Shown here: piece by piece, positions 1-9,391 of the stretch
How positions within the stretch are numbered: position 1 is the first letter of the stretch
How the letters are laid out: each line of letters starts with the position of its first letter
Assembly: GCA_036381515.1 (NCBI GenBank)
Contig: DASVCR010000070.1
Coordinates: forward strand, 4,408 to 68,407
Length of the DNA stretch: 64,000 bases
Direction: 5' to 3'
Origin: ZC4RG20 sp036381515
Lineage (GTDB): Bacteria; Pseudomonadota; Gammaproteobacteria; Steroidobacterales; Rariloculaceae
Position numbers and translations under genes: made by a program
Notes under the pieces: generated by a model
What the model saw: the letters and a program-made list of their open reading frames with translations, nothing else
What the model was told of the DNA's origin: nothing
The model's database searches: none

Positions 1-429
1 CCGGTTCAGATCGTCGCCCTTGCCGGGATTGCAGAGGCCGACGACCGGCTCCGCGACGCTGCCCGGCCGCTCCTGCACGGTGTAGACCTCGACGAACGCG
101 AAGCGCGGCAGCTCGCCGTACAGGAGCCGATGCAGGTGATTGCGCACCGAGAGGAGCTGCACCTCGTTCAGCCGGTCCGACAGGTCGAGCAGCACCGCGA
201 CGACCTCCGCCGGCGGCCGCTCGACCGGGCAGAGCGTCTCCGGATCCATCGTGACGTGCGCCGCACGGCTCACGAAATACGCGCCGGCCCCGAGCGCGAC
301 CAGCGCGACCAGCGCGGTGACGGCGCCGACCATCGCGAAGGCCGAGCGCTCGCGCCGCGTCGGCGCGGAGCGGAGGCGGCCTGCGTTGCCCCGCCCCCTC
401 GACCCGCCGTGCGTGCTACGCAGCGGCAT
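1..429 (-). CDS. Membrane-anchored protein of unknown function (3' part beyond the window)
   Basis: This frame enters from ATG at 429 and is open for 143 codons to the window edge, so the C-terminus is missing. Residues 1-30 are Arg-rich. They are followed by one hydrophobic segment (about residues 31-50, MVGAVTALVALVALGAGAYF) and then a soluble part with the stretch AVLLDLSDRLNEVQ. That stretch resembles the first beta strand of von Willebrand A-like folds, which is only a suggestion. The ATG lies 14 nt inside the end of the preceding gene (416..1858), so the two are probably translationally coupled and act together. I do not recognise the family. Confidence 0.6.
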   Translation of the reverse strand, partial: MPLRSTHGGSRGRGNAGRLRSAPTRRERSAFAMVGAVTALVALVALGAGAYFVSRAAHVTMDPETLCPVERPPAEVVAVLLDLSDRLNEVQLLSVRNHLHRLLYGELPRFAFVEVYTVQERPGSVAEPVVGLCNPGKGDDLNR

Positions 430-1858
430 CCATCGGCTCCTGCGGCGGCGTCGGATCGGCCAGCCGATACGTCGCGCCGTGCTTCGTCATCTCGCCGTTC
501 ACCTCCTTGATGAAATGCCGCATGCGCTCGACCGCGGCGTCGCGCGCGTCGTCGTCGAGCTCCGGCACGGTCGCGAGAGGCGGCGGCGGCTGCAGGCACG
601 GCAGGCGTTCCGGCGGCCGGCGGAAGTACGCGGGCACGTTCCCGCTGCGGGCCTCCTCGTTGGCCTCGCGATAGCGCGTGACGAGCCGCTGGTGGGCCGC
701 GGCGAGGTGATCCAGGTACGCCAGGAAGTCGCGATGCAGCCGGTTGCGGCCCTCGATCGCGAGGCGCTTGTCGTACTCCTGACGTCGCAGCACCGCGATG
801 ACCTGCGTCATCTGCTCGACGGCCTCGTCGCGCCGCTCCATGAAGCCCTCGAGCGCGAGCGTCTTCTCGTCGTTGCAGCGCTTGAACGCCTCCTCGCGCG
901 CACGCCCGATCTCGCCGTAGAAGAGGTAGCGATCGTCGAGGCCCGACGCGCCGATCAACGCGGACAGACTGAAGCCGACGCCGAGGAACGCGAGGAGCCA
1001 CGACTGCGCGTCCTGCAGCGCGAGCGGCGCACGGACGATGTTTTCCCACAGCACGAGCGCCGAGACCTCGCCGGCGGACGCGATGTACGCGTCGCGAAAA
1101 TGCGCGAAGGCGAGATTGAGCCCGAAGAGCCACGCGACGTACGCGGAGAGCGCGAGGACGCCGACGATCCGGACCGCGAAGTGGCGATAGATCAAAAGAC
1201 GCAGGCCGTAGATCGCGAACAGCACGGCGGCCCCGACGTTCAGCAGCGACAGCGTGAACGCCTGCACGATGCCGCCGACGAAGCCGGCTTGACTGCCCTC
1301 CTCGAAAAAGAGCCCGTTCAGGATCGATTCGAGGATGACGAAGATCGCGATCACGACGCCGCGGAAGAACCGCTCGCGCGCGCTCACGATCTTCGGCATG
1401 CGCTCGAGGCGGTGCTTCCGCCTGAACGCGAGGTACTCTTCGTCCCTGCCCTTCGCCTCGTGCTCGAGCTCCGCGAGGTGATTGGCGTCGTTGACCGCGC
1501 GGAGCGCGAAGTCGCTGACGGCGCCCTCGCCGGCGCTTTCGACCTCGACGCGCAGCTCCGCCGAGATGATCGCGTCGCGGATACGGCTCTCGTAGAGCTC
1601 GAGCGCGGCGCGATACTCCTCGGCCGCCTTGCGGGCCCGCCGCTCGATCTCCTCGCCGCTCGCAAGCTCCTCCGAGTCCGGCCCTTCGGCGTCTTCCGGC
1701 GGCTTGTTCTCGGCGCCCAGCCGCCGTGCGCGCGCGTCGATCGCGAGCTCCGCGGCGATCTGCTCGACGTTGAGCGGCGGGAACGTCTGGATGCTCGGCA
1801 ATAACGCGTCGCGCGACGCGTTGATCAGGGTCAGGACGGTTTCGAGGGACCTGGGCAT
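416..1858 (-). CDS. Polytopic membrane protein with coiled-coil flanks, unknown function
   Basis: A protein of 480 residues when started at the ATG giving MPRSLETVLT. A further in-frame ATG lies 93 nt upstream, but the residues it would add look non-coding. Residues 60-170 are charged and helical, rich in Glu, Arg and Ala. Four to five hydrophobic segments follow between about residues 175 and 330 (for example VVIAIFVILESILNGLFF and VGVLALSAYVAWLFGLNLAF). The C-terminal 150 residues are again charged and probably coiled coil. No catalytic motif is visible. The gene overlaps the next gene (1..429), which also encodes a single-pass membrane protein, suggesting a two-component membrane assembly. 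No Shine-Dalgarno is obvious before the chosen start. Confidence 0.6.
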   Translation of the reverse strand: MPRSLETVLTLINASRDALLPSIQTFPPLNVEQIAAELAIDARARRLGAENKPPEDAEGPDSEELASGEEIERRARKAAEEYRAALELYESRIRDAIISAELRVEVESAGEGAVSDFALRAVNDANHLAELEHEAKGRDEEYLAFRRKHRLERMPKIVSARERFFRGVVIAIFVILESILNGLFFEEGSQAGFVGGIVQAFTLSLLNVGAAVLFAIYGLRLLIYRHFAVRIVGVLALSAYVAWLFGLNLAFAHFRDAYIASAGEVSALVLWENIVRAPLALQDAQSWLLAFLGVGFSLSALIGASGLDDRYLFYGEIGRAREEAFKRCNDEKTLALEGFMERRDEAVEQMTQVIAVLRRQEYDKRLAIEGRNRLHRDFLAYLDHLAAAHQRLVTRYREANEEARSGNVPAYFRRPPERLPCLQPPPPLATVPELDDDARDAAVERMRHFIKEVNGEMTKHGATYRLADPTPPQEPMDAAA

Positions 1859-2204
1859 CGCGAACGGCTTGTCGTTGGGATGATCCGGCAAGTGGTTACG
1901 GACGACTGTAGCCGATCGGCTTTGACCGGTCCAAGCGGCCGCGGAGGGCACATGCGGAACCGCCGAGCGTCGATGATCGGGCTCGGCGGGCGATCGAACG
2001 GGATCGAGTACGACGCTGCTGCGCTGATACGTACGTCCGAACGCCGGACAGGGGGCGCTTCGAGCGCCGCGTGCGCCGCGCGCTGCTGCGAGCGGACGAG
2101 CGCGTTCAGCCTGAAGCGGCCGAGGAGCAACGGCGCCCCTCGGTCCGATGATGCGACGGGATCGGCTCGCGGACGGGCCGCCCGCCGCCGACTCCCGCCC
2201 CGCG
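1859..2204. other. Intergenic region, no gene seen
   Basis: About 350 bases lie between the start of the membrane-protein gene and the stop of the DUF6152-type gene. Short open frames on both strands have the Arg/Ser/Ala-rich composition of non-coding high-GC DNA and no ribosome-binding sites. A promoter for the leftward membrane-protein pair should lie here, but I cannot point to a convincing one. Confidence 0.5.
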
Positions 2205-2594
2205 CTAGTCGGCCTGCGTGATCCGCCCGACGGCCCGGCCGTCCTCGGTGATCAACGCCGTGATGTAGCCGCCGTCCGAGCCGTCGCGCATCGGCGCGAT
2301 CTGGATCGTGATCTTCTCGCCGACGCCGAACAGATTCGGCACGAGCCCTTGCCGGATCATGTTGTTGCGGCTGTGCCCTTCGTACTCGATGTCGCGCGTG
2401 CCGCGCTCGTCGTCCGTCACCTCGAGGATGATCTTCGCGTGCGGGTTCGCGAAGCGCACGTACTTCACGATGCCCGTGATCTGCACCGGGTTACCGAAAT
2501 CGAATTGTGCCGCGGAGTGATGGCCGAACGCCGCGCCCGAGGCCGACAACGCGATCGCCGCAACCGTCAACCCGCCGAAAATGCCCTTGCTCAT
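2205..2594 (-). CDS. Secreted DUF6152-type protein
   Basis: A 129-residue exported protein with a signal peptide (MSKGIFGGLTVAAIALSAS, cleavage probably after AAFG) and a mature start GHHSAAQFDFGNPVQITG. The pattern HHSxAxFD, followed by a GxVKxVxFxNPHAxI strand and later EGHSRNNMIRQGL, is typical of the DUF6152 family, whose function is unknown. A GGGAG motif precedes the ATG by 9 nt. The gene follows the secreted protein at 2612..3445 by 17 nt on the same strand. This pairing of a small DUF6152 protein with a GRPDFTGVW protein is common, so the two presumably work together in the periplasm. Confidence 0.75.
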   Translation of the reverse strand: MSKGIFGGLTVAAIALSASGAAFGHHSAAQFDFGNPVQITGIVKYVRFANPHAKIILEVTDDERGTRDIEYEGHSRNNMIRQGLVPNLFGVGEKITIQIAPMRDGSDGGYITALITEDGRAVGRITQAD

Positions 2595-2611
2595 GCAGCT
2601 CACTCCCGCGA

Positions 2612-3445
2612 CTACTCGCCCTGATATTCGATCTTCTCGCCGGCAAGGAGCCGTTCGAGTATGTCGGCCCACTGCGGCTCCGTGCACTCGTAGTTCAGCA
2701 GTCGCCCCCCTTCGAGCTCCTGCCAACGCTTGACGCCCGACATCGGTTCCGTGAGGAACACCGGATCGGTCATGGTCCACTCGTTCGTGATGACGCGCCG
2801 GCCGTTCTCGATGCCGAGCGTGTAACGCTCGACGATCTTCGCCTGATCGCTGTGCGGCGTGGACGAATCGACCTGCTCGACGAGGTGCGTCGTCTCGACG
2901 ACGAGCGTGTCGCCTTCCCATCGGCCGATGGAAAAGCCGTTGCGCTCGGGAAAGATCTCGTCGAGCTTGAAGCCGTGGTCGCCGATGTAGACGCGGCGGA
3001 TCTCCTTGTGCGCCTCGTACGTGATGTTGATCTGCCGCGGATGCTGCAGGATCTCCATCGGATAGCCGCCGGAGCCGATCATCGACGCCGGCATGCCGCT
3101 GCCGACGCAGTAGGCGCCGGGGCTGTGGTTCGTGCCCTGCGTGACGGCGCGATAGGCGGCGACCTTCTCTTCGGCGAGCGGCGTCAGCGACGGACGCCCG
3201 CCGCCGTCGCGATTCCGGGCTCCGGCCGCAGGCGGACCGGCGCTCGCGGCCCCGCCCCGGTACGTCGTCCAGACGCCCGTGAAATCGGGACGTCCGTCCA
3301 GCGTGCGCGGGATCTCCTGCGCCGCTTCCGCGCCACGTGCGCCGGCCGCGTTCGCCGCGGGCGCCTGACCCTGCGCCGCAGCGGCGCCCCATGCCATCAC
3401 CGCGCCGGCGGCCAGCGTCGTGATGGCCTTCACTGTCGAGTTCAT
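2612..3445 (-). CDS. Secreted protein of the GRPDFTGVW type, unknown function
   Basis: A 277-residue protein with a clear signal peptide (MNSTVKAITTLAAGAVMAWG, Ala-rich cleavage region) and the motif LDGRPDFTGVW shortly after it. The body contains YGIG-like strands such as FSIGRWEGDTLVVET, a repeated element in this family of exported proteins of unknown function. A G-rich Shine-Dalgarno (GGGGGG) lies about 10 nt before the ATG. It is the first gene of a two-gene unit with the DUF6152 protein and is divergent from the TonB-dependent receptor at 3883. A role in periplasmic binding or hydrolysis is possible, but nothing in the sequence decides it. Confidence 0.7.
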   Translation of the reverse strand: MNSTVKAITTLAAGAVMAWGAAAAQGQAPAANAAGARGAEAAQEIPRTLDGRPDFTGVWTTYRGGAASAGPPAAGARNRDGGGRPSLTPLAEEKVAAYRAVTQGTNHSPGAYCVGSGMPASMIGSGGYPMEILQHPRQINITYEAHKEIRRVYIGDHGFKLDEIFPERNGFSIGRWEGDTLVVETTHLVEQVDSSTPHSDQAKIVERYTLGIENGRRVITNEWTMTDPVFLTEPMSGVKRWQELEGGRLLNYECTEPQWADILERLLAGEKIEYQGE

Positions 3446-3788
3446 CGTGCTGATCCCCCCTGAGCCCTTCTCGCGAGCACGTCGCCGTGCACGGTCACCG
3501 GCGCAACGTTTCCGACGCTTCCACCGTTCTGGACGGGCGCGCGTTCCAACCCTGAGCCGTGCCCGAATTGTGGCTCAGTTTGCCGTGCGGAGGCTATTGG
3601 CGCCGCGCGTCTCGTCACGGCCCGGGCCGTGCTGCAGCCGCCGCGCGATGTGCCGCAGCAGAGTCGCCGATTGATGTCAATTCGCAACAATTGTCGCGGC
3701 AGTGTCAAAACGTGATGCAGGGACGATCCAACGTGCTCGACACCTAGGAAAATCGGTGCATATTTCGTCGCTATCGCGAAACGCAAGC

Positions 3789-3816
3789 TTGTAAACCGAT
3801 AATCAATTGTTACACT
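3789..3816 (+). promoter_or_regulatory. Candidate sigma-70 promoter for the TonB receptor at 3883
   Basis: The hexamers TTGTAA (3789-3794) and TACACT (3811-3816) are separated by 16 nt in the only AT-rich stretch upstream of the receptor. The predicted start site would be near 3823, giving a leader of about 60 nt that begins with the hairpin at 3824-3848. Confidence 0.45.
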
Positions 3817-3823
3817 TTCGCAA

Positions 3824-3848
3824 CATCGGCACCCAGGCGGTGCCGATG
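3824..3848 (+). promoter_or_regulatory. Leader hairpin upstream of the TonB receptor
   Basis: A perfect inverted repeat: CATCGGCACC (3824-3833) pairs with GGTGCCGATG (3839-3848) around a 5-nt loop. There is no T-tract, so it is not an intrinsic terminator. At the predicted 5' end of the transcript it could stabilise the mRNA or be an operator. The function is inferred only. Confidence 0.4.
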
Positions 3849-3882
3849 ACACGTGTCCTAGGGAGCAAGGAGAGAGAAGGGA

Positions 3883-6800
3883 ATGTCTCAGCATGCATCC
3901 GTTGTGAGACCGCGGTTATTGGCGGCGTCGATCGCGTCCGCATTGGGCGTTTCGGGCTTCTTCATGACGTCGGCTCATGCTCAACAGAGCGCCGAGCCTA
4001 GCCTCGAGGAGATCGTCGTCACGGGCTCGTTGATCCGTCGCCGCGACTTCGAGGCGAACAGCCCGATCGTCACGGTCGACGAGGACCTGTTCGACCAGGC
4101 CACGACGTCTGCCGTCGAAACGCAGCTGAACCGGCTGCCCCAGTTCACGCCGACGGCGGATAACCCTTCGCAGGGCGGAGACATCCAGCCGAACGCACGC
4201 AACACGCCGGGCTCGGCGACGATCGCGCTACGCGGGCTCGGCCCGAACCGCAGCCTCGTGCTGATCAATGGCCGCCGCGGCACGCCGGCGAACGCGTCGA
4301 TGGTGATGGACATCAACACGATCCCGGCGGCGGCGATCGAGCGCGTCGAAGCGATCTCGGGCGGCGCGTCGGCGACCTACGGCGCGGACGCGGTAGCCGG
4401 TGCGGTCAACTTCATCCTGCGCGACGATTTCGAAGGATTCGAGCTCTCCGTGCAAACGGGCGCTCCGGAAGAAGGAGACAACTTCGAGTATCAGGTCTCC
4501 GGCATCATGGGGAGCGACATCGCGGACGGCCGGGGCAACGTCAGCGTCGCGTTCTCGACGAACAAGAGGAACGAGGCGCTGCAGCGCGACCGCGACTGGT
4601 ATCGCGACCTGTGGGCGGACCCGACGATCGGCAGCACGCAGTTCTTCCCCGAGTTCACCGGTTTCTACACGGGCTCGGACAATCTTCCCGACGTCGACGT
4701 TCTGAACCAGGTCATCGACGGCGCGAGCTTCACCGCCTCGCCCCAGAATTCGGTGATCTACACCGACTTCAACGGCAACGCGTTCTCCGGCTTCGACGCC
4801 GGCGGCGCTCCGGGTGCTTCCGGTGCCCAGTTCATCGACGGTCAGAAGTACGTGCGCCTCGCGAACGGACAGCTCGGCGTCAACAACACCGACAACTACC
4901 TGGTCCTGCCGCTGCGGCGTCACAACATGTACGCGCAAGGCAACTACCGGATCACCGATTCGTTCGGCGCGTTCGCGGAAGGCTACTTCAGCAGGACGAG
5001 CACGGATACGCGGCAGGAGCCGGTGCCGATCACGAGCGGCTGGAGCGTGCCGATCGATCCGACGATCAATCGCGACGTGATCCCCGACGAGCTGCTCGCG
5101 ATCCTCGATTCGCGGGACGATCCCGATGCCCCGTTCCAGCTCCGGACGCTGCTGCCGTTCGACCGAACGTCGTCGACCGACGTCTACACGTACAACATCA
5201 CGTTCGGGTTCGAAGGCGATCTCGGCAGCGACTGGACGTGGGAATTCTTCACGTCGCAGGGCGAAGCCGAGACGACGGTGCTGCAGGAGGGCTTCGCGTC
5301 GCTGCAGCGCCTGCGGGCGATCATGCAGGCGCCCAACTTCGGCCAGGGCTTCAACGAAATCAGCAATGACGGCCCGCCCGATTTCGGGTTCGGCGGCGCA
5401 AGGGCCACGTGCACGACGGGCCTGAATCCGTTCGCGTGGGAATCGGTCAGCCAGGACTGCTTCGACGCCGTGATGGCCGACATCAGCACGAAGCAGATCA
5501 TGAAGCAGACCATCTGGCAGGCGAACTTCCAAGGCGGAGTCGCCGAGCTTCCCGCCGGCGAGGTGCGTGCGGCGGTCGGCGCGAACTATCGAGAGAACGA
5601 GTACACGTTCCAGAACGACACGCTCGTCAAGCAAGGCACGTCCTTCCTCGAGCAGGCCGCTGGGCTCTATCCGGCAGCGGATTCGGAGGGCACGATCGAC
5701 GTGAGCGAGGGCTACGTCGAGTTCCTCGTTCCGGTCCTGTCGGGTCTGCGAGCGGTGCAGCAGCTCGACCTCGAGATCGGCGGCCGCTGGTCGGACTACA
5801 ACACGACCGGCGCGAGCAACACGTACAAGTTCATGGCCGACTGGCGCGTCAACGACACGGTGCGGATCCGCGGCGGCTTCAATCGCGCCGAGCGTGCGCC
5901 GAACATCGCCGAGCTGTTCCTCGCGGCCGAGCAGACCTTTGCGGCGGCGGCGGGCGGCGACGTCTGCTCGGTCCGGAACGGTCAGGCCTGGTCGGCTAAC
6001 CCGCTGCGGAACCCGGAGCACTGGCGCGACGTCGTGCGCCTGTGCGGTGCGCTGATGGAAGGCAGCGGCAACGTGAATGCGGACGAGCAGTACTACGGCG
6101 TCTCCGCCGAGACGGTCGCTTCCGCCGATCCCGACGCCGTCGCGGCCGGTGACGTCACGACGAATCCGCAGGGCGCGGGCGCGTCGTTCCTGTTCCCGAC
6201 GACCGTCGGTAACGCGAATCTCGATCCGGAGACGGCGGATACGTGGACGCTCGGCGCGGTGATCGATCTCGGCGCTACGCTCACGGGCCGCTTCTCGAAC
6301 GTGCGCCTCTCGGTCGATTACTACGACATCGAGGTGAGCGACGCGATCGGCGAGCAGTCGCCCGACATCGTGATGCGTCAGTGCACGGATCCGGCGTTCA
6401 ACCCGACGTTCGATCCCAATTCGCCGTTCTGCGACGGCTTCCGGCGTGCCGCGTCGGGCGCGATCGGCAACCTGCAGAGGACGTTCCTGAACAACGGCCG
6501 CTTCCGGACGTCGGGTGTCGACCTGCAGGTCGACTGGCGCTTCGACCTCGGCCCGGGCCAGTTCAACGTCAGCTCGCTGCTGAACGTGCTGCTCGACATG
6601 GAGTCGGCCGAGCTTCCGACGGACGAGTGGGTCGACTACGCCGGCACGTTCGGTCCGAACCAGAACGGCCTGAACGGCAGCGCGTACGATTACCAGGCCC
6701 TGACCACGTTCACGTACTCGCTCGACCGTCTCGAGCTCGGCCTCAGGTGGCAGCATCTGCCGAGCATCGAGCCCGCGATCGCCGCGATCAACCCGAGCAC

Positions 6801-7032
6801 GACGATCACCGGTGCACCGGCATACAACCTCTTCGACCTGCTCGGGCGCTATTACCTGGCGGACAACGTCAGCCTGCGCTTCGGCGTCGAGAACGTGCTC
6901 AACGAGGAGCCGCCGCTCCAGGGCCGCGATCCCACGGCGACGTCGCCCAACCTGCCCGGAGGCTCGTTCAACATCAACAACTACGACATCAACGGCCGCC
7001 GCGCGTATTTCGGCGCGACCGTCGAGTTCTAA
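3883..7032 (+). CDS. TonB-dependent outer-membrane receptor
   Basis: A 1049-residue receptor. It has a signal peptide (about 1-34, ending in TSAHAQ), then EEIVVTGSLIRRRDFEANSP, which is the TonB-box/plug entry. The plug domain (about 45-190) contains LRGLGPNRSLVLINGRR and the GGASATYGADAVAGAVNFIL signature. A 22-strand-type barrel ends in the aromatic FGATVEF. The length suits the large receptors that import carbohydrates, peptides or other bulky ligands, but the substrate cannot be read from sequence. A strong Shine-Dalgarno precedes the ATG and a strong terminator follows the stop, so it is transcribed alone. Its plug closely resembles that of the receptor at 15022. Confidence 0.93.
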   Translation: MSQHASVVRPRLLAASIASALGVSGFFMTSAHAQQSAEPSLEEIVVTGSLIRRRDFEANSPIVTVDEDLFDQATTSAVETQLNRLPQFTPTADNPSQGGDIQPNARNTPGSATIALRGLGPNRSLVLINGRRGTPANASMVMDINTIPAAAIERVEAISGGASATYGADAVAGAVNFILRDDFEGFELSVQTGAPEEGDNFEYQVSGIMGSDIADGRGNVSVAFSTNKRNEALQRDRDWYRDLWADPTIGSTQFFPEFTGFYTGSDNLPDVDVLNQVIDGASFTASPQNSVIYTDFNGNAFSGFDAGGAPGASGAQFIDGQKYVRLANGQLGVNNTDNYLVLPLRRHNMYAQGNYRITDSFGAFAEGYFSRTSTDTRQEPVPITSGWSVPIDPTINRDVIPDELLAILDSRDDPDAPFQLRTLLPFDRTSSTDVYTYNITFGFEGDLGSDWTWEFFTSQGEAETTVLQEGFASLQRLRAIMQAPNFGQGFNEISNDGPPDFGFGGARATCTTGLNPFAWESVSQDCFDAVMADISTKQIMKQTIWQANFQGGVAELPAGEVRAAVGANYRENEYTFQNDTLVKQGTSFLEQAAGLYPAADSEGTIDVSEGYVEFLVPVLSGLRAVQQLDLEIGGRWSDYNTTGASNTYKFMADWRVNDTVRIRGGFNRAERAPNIAELFLAAEQTFAAAAGGDVCSVRNGQAWSANPLRNPEHWRDVVRLCGALMEGSGNVNADEQYYGVSAETVASADPDAVAAGDVTTNPQGAGASFLFPTTVGNANLDPETADTWTLGAVIDLGATLTGRFSNVRLSVDYYDIEVSDAIGEQSPDIVMRQCTDPAFNPTFDPNSPFCDGFRRAASGAIGNLQRTFLNNGRFRTSGVDLQVDWRFDLGPGQFNVSSLLNVLLDMESAELPTDEWVDYAGTFGPNQNGLNGSAYDYQALTTFTYSLDRLELGLRWQHLPSIEPAIAAINPSTTITGAPAYNLFDLLGRYYLADNVSLRFGVENVLNEEPPLQGRDPTATSPNLPGGSFNINNYDINGRRAYFGATVEF

Positions 7033-7049
7033 GTCTCTCTGCTCCGGCT

Positions 7050-7083
7050 GCGGCGGGCCCGTCAGGGCCCGCCGCTTTTCTTA
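7050..7083 (+). terminator. Rho-independent terminator of the first TonB receptor
   Basis: GCGGCGGGCCC pairs perfectly with GGGCCCGCCGC around a GTCA loop and is followed by TTTTCTTAT. It begins 18 nt after the receptor stop codon. Confidence 0.9.
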
Positions 7084-7190
7084 TCGCCCGCACCGGGCAT
7101 CGCGGCGCTGCACGCCGGTCCTCGCTCCGCCATCGAACTCCGGCCGCCCGGAAAAAACCTCGAGCGCCGCTCGGGCGGCATCGGCAGGCC

Positions 7191-9305
7191 TCACCGCGGT
7201 TCGAGCGGCATCAGCATGTGCGCGAAATACGCGAGCTCGAGCGCCGTTCGGTACGCGAGCTGCTCCTGGTTGCTCGTGCCGCCGTGCCCGCCCTCGATGT
7301 TCTCGTAGTAGAAGTAGTCGTAACCGAGCTCCTTCATCCGCGCCGCGGCCTTGCGCGCGTGGCCGGGGTGCACACGATCGTCCTGCGTCGACGTGTAGAA
7401 GAGCACCTTCGGGTAGGGCTGTCCGGGGCGCAGGTGTTGATACGGCGAATATTGCGACAGGTACGCCCAGTCGTCGGGATCGTCGGGATCGCCGTACTCG
7501 CCGATCCACGACGCGCCCGCGCCGAGCTTCGTGTACCGTCTCATGTCGAACAGCGGAACGCCGCAGTCGATCGCCGCATAAAGCTCCGGCCGCTGCGTGA
7601 GGATCGCGCCCATCAGGAGCCCGCCGTTCGAGCGGCCGATCGCGCCGAGCTTCTCGGGCCGCGTCACGCCCGACTCGATCAACGCCTCCGACACGGCGAT
7701 GAAGTCGTCGAACGCCTTCTGCCGGTTCTCCTTCAGCACCGCGCGATGCCACGCTGGACCGTACTCGGAGCCGCCGCGGATGTTCGCGAGGACGAGCACG
7801 CCGCCGCGCGAGATCCATAGCTTGCCGGCGAGCGCACCGTGCTGCGGGCGTCCCGGATCCTCGTAGTAGACCGGAAGAACGGCGTTCAGGAAGCCGCCGT
7901 AGCCGTATTGCACGGTCGGCGCATCGCCGGCCTCGAGCACGTCCCGGCGGCCGGCGACGAAGTACGGAATCCGCGTGCCGTCCTTCGAAGTCGCGAAGCG
8001 TTGCTCGACGACGACGTCCGACGCGTCGTAGAACGCCGGCGCCTGCGCGATCTTCGCGAGCCCGCCGTCCCGAGCCGGCGCGTAGTAGAGCGCATTCGGC
8101 GTCGTCAGGCTTTCGAACGACAGGAGCACGTCGTCGGTGCCGCCGCCTGCCGACACGATCTTCACGACGCCGTTGTCCGGCAGCGCGATCGGGCGCGCGG
8201 TCCAGCGCCCGCGCTCGTCGCGCGACACGCGAGCGGCATGGCCCGAAACGTCCTCGAGATACTGCACGACGAGCTCCGACTCGCCGACGCCCAGGTTTTG
8301 GAACGCACGCCGCTCGTCCGCCGCGAACACGATCTCCACATCGCCCGACTCGAGGTCGTACGCGACGACCGCGCCTTCGGGATACGCCGCGCCGCGGTAG
8401 CGCCACGGCTCGCGAAGGAAGAACAGCGCCCGTCCGTCGAGCACGCCGTGAAGATCGGCGTTCAACGGCACCGGCAGGCGCGTCCAGTCGTCGGCCCGTC
8501 CGGTCGAGTAGTAGTACTCCGTCTCGAAGAACGACACGGCGCGCTGTGCGAACACGTGAGCGACGCCGTCGTCGTGCTCGACCCGCGGGAAGACGCCGAC
8601 ATCCGAGCGCTCGCCGTCGAACACGAGCGGCGCCCCGTCGAGCGCCTCCCCCCGCTCGAGCCGCACGAGCGTACGCGCGTAGCCCGAGTCGGTCAGCGAG
8701 CCCTCACCGAGATCGGTGCCGACGAGGAGCGCGTCGGCGTCGATCCAGGCAACGTCCGTCTTCGCCTCGGGCACATAGAAGCCGCCGTCGACGAACGTCT
8801 TCGCAGCGACGTCGAACTCGCGCCAGACGCCCGCATCCTTGCCGCCATCCGAGACCTCGACCATGCAGCGGCGATACTCGGGCTCGAGGCAGGCGATGCT
8901 GCCCGCAACCCAGTTCTCGCCTTCCTCGTCGGCGAGCGCGTCGTAGTCGAGCAGCGTCTCCCACTCGGGCTCGCCGGACACATAGCTCTCGACGCTCGCC
9001 CGGCGCCAGATGCCGCGGACGTGCGTGTCGTCCTGCCAGAAGTTGTAAGCCGCGCCGTTCCTGATTTCGCCCAGCGGAATGCGCGCGTCCGAGGTCAGGA
9101 TCTCGAGCGCCTCGCGGCGCATCGGCTCGAAGCGCGGATCGGCCTCGAGGACCGCAAGCGAGCGCGCATTCTCGGCGCGGACCCACTCGAGCGCCTCGGG
9201 GCTCGCGATCTCCTCGAGCCAGAGGTAGGGATCCTGCTGCGCCGCGGCCTGCACGCTCGCGGCCGCCGCAACGGCCGCGAGCGCGCCGCGAAGCTTCGAC
9301 GTCAT
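7191..9305 (-). CDS. Prolyl oligopeptidase family serine peptidase (S9A), exported
   Basis: A 704-residue enzyme with an N-terminal Ala-rich signal peptide (1-22, ending ASVQAAAQQ), then the DPYLWLEE start typical of prolyl oligopeptidases. A beta-propeller region (about 60-410) is followed by an alpha/beta-hydrolase domain. The catalytic Ser is in GAIGRSNGGLLMGA, the Asp in STQDDRVHPGHARK, and the His in IEGGHGGTSNQEQ, so the triad is complete. It should cleave short proline-containing peptides in the periplasm. GGAGGC lies 6 nt before the ATG. It is monocistronic or first in a leftward unit, and lies next to a large TonB receptor, which would fit peptide import, though this is inference. 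Confidence 0.92.
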   Translation of the reverse strand: MTSKLRGALAAVAAAASVQAAAQQDPYLWLEEIASPEALEWVRAENARSLAVLEADPRFEPMRREALEILTSDARIPLGEIRNGAAYNFWQDDTHVRGIWRRASVESYVSGEPEWETLLDYDALADEEGENWVAGSIACLEPEYRRCMVEVSDGGKDAGVWREFDVAAKTFVDGGFYVPEAKTDVAWIDADALLVGTDLGEGSLTDSGYARTLVRLERGEALDGAPLVFDGERSDVGVFPRVEHDDGVAHVFAQRAVSFFETEYYYSTGRADDWTRLPVPLNADLHGVLDGRALFFLREPWRYRGAAYPEGAVVAYDLESGDVEIVFAADERRAFQNLGVGESELVVQYLEDVSGHAARVSRDERGRWTARPIALPDNGVVKIVSAGGGTDDVLLSFESLTTPNALYYAPARDGGLAKIAQAPAFYDASDVVVEQRFATSKDGTRIPYFVAGRRDVLEAGDAPTVQYGYGGFLNAVLPVYYEDPGRPQHGALAGKLWISRGGVLVLANIRGGSEYGPAWHRAVLKENRQKAFDDFIAVSEALIESGVTRPEKLGAIGRSNGGLLMGAILTQRPELYAAIDCGVPLFDMRRYTKLGAGASWIGEYGDPDDPDDWAYLSQYSPYQHLRPGQPYPKVLFYTSTQDDRVHPGHARKAAARMKELGYDYFYYENIEGGHGGTSNQEQLAYRTALELAYFAHMLMPLEPR

Positions 9306-9391
9306 CTCGAGCCTCCGCTTTCCCGGTGTCCCCGGGACAGCATACTCTCGATCCGACGCCGAAGGCTCGGCTTGGGCTTACCGGTGCGCGG

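Larger units (their letters stand above)
3446..3882. other. Divergent intergenic region upstream of the first TonB receptor
   Basis: This 437-base spacer separates the leftward secreted-protein pair from the rightward receptor. It is locally AT-richer between about 3740 and 3820 than its surroundings. It contains a candidate sigma-70 promoter (3789-3816) and a perfect 10-bp hairpin (3824-3848), listed separately, followed by the Shine-Dalgarno AAGGAGAGAGAAGG just before the receptor ATG. Confidence 0.6.
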